A stretch of 45,979 nt of DNA from Anaerolineales bacterium (GTDB lineage Bacteria > Chloroflexota > Anaerolineae > Anaerolineales > Villigracilaceae). A model generated the notes under the pieces. The model saw only the letters and a list, made by a program, of their open reading frames with translations. It was not told where the DNA came from and ran no database searches. Made by a program: the position numbers and the translations under genes. Shown here in pieces: positions 41,393-45,979 of the stretch. The stretch spans positions 1 to 45,979 of the forward strand of contig JAEURC010000008.1 in assembly GCA_016789025.1 (NCBI GenBank), in the 5' to 3' direction. Positions within the stretch are counted from its first letter, which is position 1, and each line of letters starts with the position of its first letter.

Positions 41393-41619
41393 CTTGCTGT
41401 GCAGTACGCGACCAGCAGGATTAGCGCGAGCATCAGGAGGATCAAGCCAACGGTTCGAGTCAGGCTAGAGGCGAGGACTTTGCGCCCGTGCTGGCGATGG
41501 AGTTCGGAACCTGTCGCCATTTCGGCTTGGTTCTCCGATTCGACTCCCTGCTTCTTGTACCACCACGCGCGGCGGCAGTAGAGGTAATTTCCGATGTCTG
41601 ATGAGCGGATGACAGCCAC
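41383..41619 (-). CDS. Cas4-like nuclease, N-terminal piece with TM anchor
   Basis: 78 residues from a GTG start (VAVIRSSDIGNYLYCRRAWW). The YLYC-x-R-A-W-W motif is the first Fe-S Cys of Cas4, and GSELHRQHGRKV carries the conserved His. A TM helix (about 55-75) ends the piece. It stops at a TAA in repeat-derived DNA, 26 codons before the in-frame ATG of the second piece. TATACT ends 6 nt before the GTG, which decides this start over an ATG at 41673 inside the divergent promoter. Alone it cannot be a nuclease; it may pair with the second piece. Confidence 0.72.
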   Translation of the reverse strand: MAVIRSSDIGNYLYCRRAWWYKKQGVESENQAEMATGSELHRQHGRKVLASSLTRTVGLILLMLALILLVAYCTARIL

Positions 41620-41625
41620 AAGGGA

Positions 41626-41631
41626 AGTATA
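41626..41631 (-). promoter_or_regulatory. -10 box, leaderless-type GTG start of the Cas4-like gene
   Basis: TATACT on the minus strand, 6 nt before the GTG at 41619. The bases between (TCCCTT) hold no Shine-Dalgarno sequence. Confidence 0.55.
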
Positions 41632-41659
41632 GCACAAATTTTCTAATTTTTGAGCGGGG

Positions 41660-41665
41660 TATAAT
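41660..41665 (+). promoter_or_regulatory. -10 box, leaderless-type start of the thioesterase
   Basis: TATAAT, 6 nt before the ATG at 41672. Only 28 bp separate it from the divergent -10 box at 41626-41631, so the two promoters share their upstream DNA and could compete. Confidence 0.65.
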
Positions 41666-41671
41666 CGCTCC

Positions 41672-42112
41672 ATGAGCGATTTCCATTTTTATCATCCCAT
41701 CGAAGTCCGCTACGGGGATTTGGATCCGCAGGGGCACGTCAACAACGCGAAGCATCTCACCTATTTCGAGCAGGCGCGGATCGCGTACTTGGTCGAGTTG
41801 GGATTGTTCACGAAAGATCAGTCCTTCATGGAGATCGGCGTGATTCTGGCGGACGTTCACATCACATATCTTGAGCCTGTGTATTTCGGGCAGAAGATCA
41901 AGGTTGGGGTGCATGTGGCGAAGCTGGGGAACAAGTCCATGACATGGGAGCAGAATATCGTGGATGCGGACTCAGGCAAGGAAATTGCCAAAGGGGAAGT
42001 GGTGATGGTGACGTATAATTACAGCGAATCGCAAACGATATCCATACCCGAGAACTGGCGCAGGAAAATCATCCAGTTTGAAGGTTTGGAACAAGAAAAG
42101 GATGCGCTATGA
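41672..42112 (+). CDS. Acyl-CoA thioesterase, 4-hydroxybenzoyl-CoA thioesterase (YbgC/FadM) type
   Basis: 146-residue hot-dog-fold protein. The active-site segment VRYGDLDPQGHVNNAKHLTYFEQAR (about 12-36) holds the catalytic Asp (YGDLDPQGHVNN), as in YbgC-type thioesterases. The rest forms the curled sheet with GQKIKVGVHVAKLGNKSM (about 74-91). Cytoplasmic, predicted to hydrolyse an acyl- or aryl-CoA. The stop overlaps the hicB ATG by 4 nt (ATGA), so it drives an operon with the HicBA pair. TATAAT 6 nt upstream predicts a leaderless mRNA. Confidence 0.92.
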   Translation: MSDFHFYHPIEVRYGDLDPQGHVNNAKHLTYFEQARIAYLVELGLFTKDQSFMEIGVILADVHITYLEPVYFGQKIKVGVHVAKLGNKSMTWEQNIVDADSGKEIAKGEVVMVTYNYSESQTISIPENWRRKIIQFEGLEQEKDAL

Positions 42113-42315
42113 ACGAAATCATCTTTATGGTCGAGGAAGCGCCCGAAGGCGGGTTTACCGCCCGCGCTCTCGGAGAATCCATTTTCACTGAGGCAGACAC
42201 ATGGGATGAATTGAAGGAAGCCGCGCAAGAGGCTGTCCGCGCTCACTTTGACGAGGGGAAACAACCGCAAATTATTCGGCTTCACATCGTGAAAGAGGAA
42301 GTGCTTGCCGTATGA
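42109..42315 (+). CDS. hicB: HicB-like antitoxin
   Basis: 68 residues. N-terminal HicB strand pattern FMVEEAPEGGFTARALGESIFTEADTWDELKEAAQEAVRAHF (key G-G-F/Y, A.DTW-EL). It lacks the C-terminal DNA-binding domain of longer HicB proteins, so operon self-control by this protein is not expected. Starts within the thioesterase stop and ends 4 nt into hicA (ATGA), giving a fully coupled trio. The order is antitoxin first, the reverse of the hicA-hicB order in many operons. Confidence 0.78.
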   Translation: MNEIIFMVEEAPEGGFTARALGESIFTEADTWDELKEAAQEAVRAHFDEGKQPQIIRLHIVKEEVLAV

Positions 42316-42557
42316 GAATCCCGCGCGATCTGGGCGGCGAAGAACTCGTAAAACTGCTCAAACGGCACGGCTATGAAATCACGCGTCAGGTTGGGAGTCA
42401 CATGCGTTTGACTACTCAACAGGGCGGTGAGCATCACGTTACAATTCCGCGTCATAAGCCGTTGCGTGTGGGAACGCTGAATAGCATTTTGAAAGACGTT
42501 GCAGAGCATCTCAAGTTAAACCGCGATGAACTGATCGAGTCTCTGTTTGAGAAATAG
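42312..42557 (+). CDS. hicA: HicA-like mRNA interferase toxin
   Basis: 81 residues with the small dsRBD-like HicA fold. LVKLLKRHGYEITRQVGSHMRL (about 13-34) contains G-S-H with the catalytic His; the strand HHVTIPRHKPLRVGTLNSILKDV follows (I-P-x-H-x-x-L-x-x-G-T-L). HicA cleaves mRNA until bound by HicB. It overlaps hicB by 4 nt. A downstream gap of 59 nt with AGGAG leads to the peptidase gene. Confidence 0.9.
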   Translation: MRIPRDLGGEELVKLLKRHGYEITRQVGSHMRLTTQQGGEHHVTIPRHKPLRVGTLNSILKDVAEHLKLNRDELIESLFEK

Positions 42558-42616
42558 TCGGTTGATTGGCGGGGAAATATATTGAAAACAAAGTCTGATT
42601 CCCATTAGGAGACATC

Positions 42617-43660
42617 ATGTCACTCCCACTCATTGATACTAATCACTTCACTAAATTTCTAGTTGACCTGCTCAACATCCCCTCGCCCACAGGCTTTGCG
42701 GAGCCTGCGATTGCGTTTGTCGAAAAAGAGTTGTCGCAGTACAAGCAATTGGAATTGTTGAGAACTCGCAAAGGAGCCCTCGTAGCAAAGTGGAAAGTAG
42801 AAAGCGATCTGCCTCCCGTTGCGTTGACGGCGCATGTGGATACGCTCGGCGCGGTGGTGAAGGAGATCAAGTCGAGCGGGCGGCTGAAGTTGAGTCGCAT
42901 TGGCGGGATTCAGTGGAACACGATCGAGACTGAGGGTGTGTGGATTTTCACGTCGAAGGGCGAGAAGATTCGCGGCTCGGTGTTGATCGACAATGCGTCG
43001 GGTCATATTTTCGGGCAGACGGATACTCCGCGCAATGAAGATCACATGGAGGTGAGACTCGACGCACGCACGACATCCGAAAAAGAAACGCGCGAGTTGG
43101 GGATCAACGTCGGGGATTGCGTGGCGTTCGATCCGCGCGTTGAGGTGACCAACGGATTCATCCGCTCGCGGTTTCTCGACGATAAGGCGTGCGTGGCAAA
43201 TGTCGTAGCGGCGATCAAGTCGATGGCTGAGTCAGGTCGAAGTCCGAAAAGAAGCGTGTACTTCCACATCTCGAATTATGAGGAGGTGGGGCACGGCGCG
43301 TCGGCGGGAATCCCATCTGATGTGGCGGAGTTGGTCACGGTGGATATGGCGGTGGTCGGCGCGGGGCAGGAGTCGGATGAATTCAGCGCGACGTTGTGCA
43401 TCAAGGACAGCGGCGGCGTGTATCACGAGGGCTTGAATAGAAGGATGCGTGAGTTGGCGGAGAAATATAAAATTCCGTATAAGACCGATGTGTATCCGCT
43501 TTACGGTTCGGACGGCGAGGCGTTCTGGCGCGCGGGCGGCGATGTGGCGCTGGCGTTGATCGGTCCTGGCATTGACGCGTCGCACAATTACGAACGCGCG
43601 CATATGGATGGATTGAATGCAACTACAAATTGGATACTTGCGTATTTGTTGGACGGATAG
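42617..43660 (+). CDS. M42-family metallo-aminopeptidase
   Basis: 347 residues. Metal ligands of the M42 (glutamyl aminopeptidase/TET) family are present: AHVDTLG (about 72-78), RSRFLDDKACVANV (Asp, about 188-201), NYEEVGHG (Glu pair, about 221-228), VDMA and the final SHNYERAH (His). Members form large TET-type complexes that trim peptides. A good AGGAG ribosome-binding site precedes the ATG. The stop is followed after 7 nt by octamer element copy 5. Confidence 0.93.
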   Translation: MSLPLIDTNHFTKFLVDLLNIPSPTGFAEPAIAFVEKELSQYKQLELLRTRKGALVAKWKVESDLPPVALTAHVDTLGAVVKEIKSSGRLKLSRIGGIQWNTIETEGVWIFTSKGEKIRGSVLIDNASGHIFGQTDTPRNEDHMEVRLDARTTSEKETRELGINVGDCVAFDPRVEVTNGFIRSRFLDDKACVANVVAAIKSMAESGRSPKRSVYFHISNYEEVGHGASAGIPSDVAELVTVDMAVVGAGQESDEFSATLCIKDSGGVYHEGLNRRMRELAEKYKIPYKTDVYPLYGSDGEAFWRAGGDVALALIGPGIDASHNYERAHMDGLNATTNWILAYLLDG

Positions 43661-43667
43661 ATAAAAG

Positions 43668-43739
43668 GTAGACACGTAAACAAGTAGACAAGTACACAGG
43701 GAAAACATGTCTACGTGTGTACCTGTTTACCTGTATACT
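43668..43739. repeat. Octamer inverted-array element, copy 5
   Basis: Exact 8-nt tiling: left arm GTAGACAC, GTAAACAA, GTAGACAA, GTACACAG (43668-43699), spacer GGAAAACA, right arm TGTCTACG, TGTGTACC, TGTTTACC, TGTATACT (43708-43739). The final unit contains TATACT, the -10 box of the next gene. It begins 8 nt after the M42 peptidase stop codon. Confidence 0.92.
43734..43739 (+). promoter_or_regulatory. -10 box made by the last repeat unit, leaderless-type
   Basis: TATACT, 6 nt before the ATG at 43746. It is part of the last octamer unit (TGTATACT), so the repeat seems to supply the promoter. Confidence 0.55.
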
Positions 43740-43745
43740 CACCTC

Positions 43746-44744
43746 ATGAAACTCGATGCCGCATTACCTCCCACTGGATTAAATGACGTTCCCGCGATCG
43801 CGCAAGCCACTGAGTCAATTGGATTCGACGCGCTGTGGACTCAGGAGACTCAACATGATCCCTTCCTGCCCTGCGCGTTGATCGCCGAACATACCACGTG
43901 TCTTCACTTCGGGACGGCTGTCGCAGTTTCCTTCGCGCGTTCGCCCGCCAACCTCGCCTACACCGCCTGGGACCTCGCCTCGCAATCAGGCGGACGATTC
44001 ATCCTCGGGCTTGGCACACAAGTCAAAGCGCACATCGAGCGGAGGTTTGGTCAGACGTGGCCCGAGTCGCCTGTGAAGAAGTTGCGCGAGCAGATCCAAG
44101 TCATCCGCGCGTTTTGGGATTGCTGGCAGAATGGCACGAAGTTGAATTTTCGCGGGGAGTATTACAAAGTAACTCTCATGTCTCCTTTCTTCAATGCAGG
44201 AGCGATTGAACATCCAAATATTCCGATTTATATTGCAGGTGTAAACACAGGATTGGCAAGACTCGCAGGTGAATTATGTGAGGGATTCCTTGTCCATCCA
44301 TTTAATAGTCCACGTTATTTGAAAGAGGTGATGCTTCCAGCGATTGCGGAAGGTGCGGAAAAGGAAAGAAGAAAGAGGAAAGATGTGAGTATATCGGCGA
44401 CCGCGTTCGTTGCGACAACTCCCGAAGAGATGAACTTCGCCCGCGCGCAGATCTCATTCTACGCATCCACGCCTTCTTATCGCCCCGTCATGGACTTGCA
44501 TGGCTGGAGCGGCGTCGCGGAGACATTGTCCGCGCACGCGGCGAAGGGAGAATGGGCAGAGATGCCGATGCTCATCACGGATGAGATGTTGAATGAGTTT
44601 TGCTTGGTGACGGAAGAAAACAAATTGGCTGATGAATTGAAGAAACGCTACGAGGGGATTGCTGATCGGTTGACGCTGTATAGTCCCTTTGTGCCGAGGG
44701 AGAAGGATGAGTGGTGGAGAGGGTTGGCAAAGTCGTTTTCGTAA
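43746..44744 (+). CDS. LLM-class F420-dependent oxidoreductase (TIGR03617-like)
   Basis: 332 residues in the bacterial luciferase-like TIM-barrel fold. GFDALWTQETQHDPF (about 25-39), TAVAVSFARSPANLAYTAWDL (about 60-80) and GGRFILGLGTQVKAHIERRFG (about 86-106) match the F420-dependent TIGR03617 group. The ATG at 43746 is preferred over 43707, which would translate the octamer repeat. A heptamer array at 44362-44382 encodes a charged loop (EKERRKRK). Substrate unknown; its presence implies F420 use. Confidence 0.88.
   Translation: MKLDAALPPTGLNDVPAIAQATESIGFDALWTQETQHDPFLPCALIAEHTTCLHFGTAVAVSFARSPANLAYTAWDLASQSGGRFILGLGTQVKAHIERRFGQTWPESPVKKLREQIQVIRAFWDCWQNGTKLNFRGEYYKVTLMSPFFNAGAIEHPNIPIYIAGVNTGLARLAGELCEGFLVHPFNSPRYLKEVMLPAIAEGAEKERRKRKDVSISATAFVATTPEEMNFARAQISFYASTPSYRPVMDLHGWSGVAETLSAHAAKGEWAEMPMLITDEMLNEFCLVTEENKLADELKKRYEGIADRLTLYSPFVPREKDEWWRGLAKSFS
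44362..44382. repeat. Three-unit heptamer array in the LLM gene
   Basis: AGGAAAG, AAGAAAG, AGGAAAG read in frame as a charged loop. Same word family as the tlyA insertion at 32568-32588. Confidence 0.65.
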
Positions 44745-44761
44745 TTTTAGAAAAAGTCCCT

Positions 44762-44767
44762 TACACT
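44762..44767 (+). promoter_or_regulatory. -10-like box before the frameshifted hypothetical gene
   Basis: TACACT, 7 nt before the ATG at 44775, the same leaderless-type spacing as the other genes. Weaker match than TATAAT. Confidence 0.4.
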
Positions 44768-44774
44768 AAATAAC

Positions 44775-45139
44775 ATGCCTAAATTATTCGATAAAAATAT
44801 TTTAGTATACAATGCTCAAGTTTCTCTTATCGACAAGAAAGCCACTGACTATCCTCAATGGGAAAGTGGTAAAGAAAAATTCGTTTATAGTGATGCTGGT
44901 GTTGCTGTGGCTACAGAAACAGATAGAGAGGTTCGGGTTGTCGTCTCAACCGATCTGCCAAAGAATATGTACTTTTTGGGGCTGCCAAAATTTACGTTGG
45001 AACAGATGGTTTATTGATAGGAAATGAACTATCAGGAGATTCACATCATATCTCATGGAGTTCAGGAAAAACCAACGTTGAGATTTTTGTTGATGAAAAA
45101 GATAAATTTCCAGAAATCATTGAATTTGTTTTGAAATAA
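44775..45139 (+). pseudogene. Hypothetical gene with a one-base frameshift
   Basis: The first frame gives 80 residues (to 45017), ending LPKFTLEQMVY. From about 44978 a second frame continues AAKIYVGTDGLLIGNELSGD and ends in EIIEFVLK at 45139. The break lies in a T5G4 run (44973-44981); one extra base would give a single protein of about 121 residues. Either a recent one-base loss, a read error in a homopolymer, or a recoding site. No family recognised; the region is AT-rich compared with its neighbours. Confidence 0.6.
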
Positions 45140-45157
45140 TTTTATATAGGAAAACCT

Positions 45158-45487
45158 ATGAACTTCACCGACTACCAAACCAAATCACGCGCTACCGCAA
45201 AATATCCCGTCATCGGGCATGGAGTGATCTACCCCACGCTGGGACTCGTCAACGAGGCGGGGGAAGTGGCGGGCAAGATCAAGAAAGTGTTCCGCGACAA
45301 GGATGGCGAGATCAGCGCGGAGACACGCGAGGCGCTCAAAGCCGAACTCGGCGACGTGTTGTGGTACATCTCGCAGGTCGCCACCGAGTTGGAACTGTCG
45401 CTGGATGAGATCGCCGAAGCGAACATCGCTAAATTATTAGATAGATTGGAACGGGGGAAAATAAAGGGAGATGGCGACAACCGATAA
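45158..45487 (+). CDS. MazG-like nucleotide pyrophosphohydrolase
   Basis: 109 residues. The all-alpha NTP-PPase pattern is complete: LGLVNEAGEVAGKIKKVFRD (E-x-x-E metal ligands, about 29-48) and ELGDVLWYISQVATELELSL (E-x-x-D, about 66-85), then NIAKLLDRLERGKIKGDGDNR, typical of the MazG-like group that cleaves non-canonical or excess NTPs. Weak AGGA-like ribosome-binding site. The stop is followed at once by an inverted heptamer hairpin shared with nth. Confidence 0.93.
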   Translation: MNFTDYQTKSRATAKYPVIGHGVIYPTLGLVNEAGEVAGKIKKVFRDKDGEISAETREALKAELGDVLWYISQVATELELSLDEIAEANIAKLLDRLERGKIKGDGDNR

Positions 45488-45489
45488 CT

Positions 45490-45545
45490 AGAGACTGGAG
45501 ACTAGAGATTCGACTGAACCGCTCAGTCTCTAGTCTCCAGTCTCT
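45490..45545. repeat. Perfect 19-bp inverted heptamer hairpin between converging genes
   Basis: AGAGACTGGAGACTAGAGA (45490-45508) and its exact inverse (45527-45545) with an 18-nt loop. Each arm is three 7-nt units. The right arm lies inside the nth coding region and encodes its last residues (QRLETR). Likely ends transcription of both genes or blocks antisense reading. Confidence 0.9.
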
Positions 45546-45979
45546 GTTTTCCAAAATCACACAACTTCACAATCGGACATTTCTCACACATCGCCTTACG
45601 CGCGGTGCAGATCTCGCGTCCCAAGCGGATGATGTTCAAGTGCGCGGCGTAGTACGTTTCAGGCGGGAATAACGATTCCAAGTGCGGATGCGCCTGCTCG
45701 ACAGTCATCTTCTCGGGGCGGAGTCCGATGCGTCCCGTCACACGGTAGACATGCGTATCCACTGGGAAGGCGGGCATGCCCAACGAAAAGCACAACACGA
45801 TGGCGGCGGTCTTCGGTCCCACGCCGTTGAATTTGGTCAGCCAAGCACGCGCATCATCCACAGACATTTTTTTGAGAAACGATAAATCCAAACTGCCGCG
45901 TTCTTCGGTGATAGATTTCAACACCTGCTGAATGCGCGGACCTTTTTGATTCGCCAAGCCTGCGGGACGAATCGCTTCG
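45523..45979 (-). CDS. nth: Endonuclease III (5' part beyond the window)
   Basis: Base-excision DNA glycosylase/AP lyase. The frame is open to the right edge (EAIRPAGLANQKGPR) so the gene is cut. HhH motif FNGVGPKTAAIVLCFSLG holds the catalytic Lys; FPVDTHVYRV the catalytic Asp. The 4Fe-4S loop C-x6-C-x2-C-x5-C is complete (ICTARKAMCEKCPIVKLC). The C-terminal tail QRLETRD is encoded by one arm of the repeat hairpin at 45490-45545. Confidence 0.95.
   Translation of the reverse strand, partial: EAIRPAGLANQKGPRIQQVLKSITEERGSLDLSFLKKMSVDDARAWLTKFNGVGPKTAAIVLCFSLGMPAFPVDTHVYRVTGRIGLRPEKMTVEQAHPHLESLFPPETYYAAHLNIIRLGREICTARKAMCEKCPIVKLCDFGKQRLETRD

Noticed and set aside
23900..43739. Octamer arrays as CRISPR
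   Set aside because: Units are 8 nt with no unique 30-nt spacers; the arrays are inverted pairs, and the only Cas-like gene is a solo Cas4-like nuclease.
1..45979. tRNA, rRNA or other structured RNA genes
   Set aside because: The gaps were read for cloverleaf and rRNA words; nothing convincing was found, but this was by eye only.

Overview
The window reads as chromosome of a Chloroflexota bacterium, most like Anaerolineae. The signs are the Chlor_Arch_YYY (DUF2298) membrane proteins, an F420-type LLM oxidoreductase, the style of the conserved proteins, and intergenic DNA full of short-period repeats. This placement is inference; no rRNA or tRNA was found. From 1 to about 41.6 kb almost every gene is on the minus strand. 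A plus-strand block follows (41.67-45.49 kb), then a converging nth at the right edge.

Layout. 1-0.3 kb: rnpA (cut by the edge) and rpmH with a good promoter. 0.4-3.9 kb: potassium genes, two TrkA/RCK proteins and a KimA-like permease. 4.1-7.3 kb: a 1079-residue hybrid-sensor-type histidine kinase with no response regulator beside it. 7.4-9.6 kb: three tandem PlsC acyltransferases. 9.6-10.1 kb: repeats only. 10.1-23.1 kb: cmk, then a block of very large membrane proteins (two GT39-like, one YYY protein, one 1727-residue GT39-YYY fusion) with a DUF952 gene between them. 23.2-28.7 kb: surface-glycan genes (two methyltransferases, a GT4 glycosyltransferase, a CDP-paratose 2-epimerase-like protein, a flippase-like LPG_synthase_TM protein). 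28.8-34.2 kb: lepA, an AT-rich island with gene relics, a PH/SHOCT protein, tlyA and holA. 34.3-37.2 kb: a DUF6391-like protein, a small membrane gene with an in-frame TGA, a PucC/BCD-family transporter and a HutX-like protein. 37.4-41.6 kb: recN, a B-box membrane protein, nadK and a membrane-anchored Cas4-like nuclease gene in two in-frame pieces. 41.7-46 kb: thioesterase-hicB-hicA, M42 peptidase, LLM oxidoreductase, a frameshifted hypothetical gene, a MazG-like pyrophosphohydrolase and nth.

Two genome-wide habits stand out. First, the non-coding DNA is built from short-period arrays (7, 8 or 9 nt), often arranged as inverted pairs. One octamer family, (GTANACAN)n-spacer-(TGTNTACN)n, occurs five times, each time within about 8 nt of the 3' end of a gene. 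Heptamer arrays have also entered genes in frame, where 21 nt give a 7-residue peptide period. Second, at least eleven starts have a TATAAT-like -10 box ending just 6-7 nt before the start codon, which predicts leaderless mRNAs.

The observations most worth testing are the octamer hairpins at gene ends, the TGA at a probable Cys position followed by a SECIS-like hairpin (34.9 kb), the Cas4-like gene split by one TAA inside repeat-derived DNA (41.4 kb), and the leaderless promoters.
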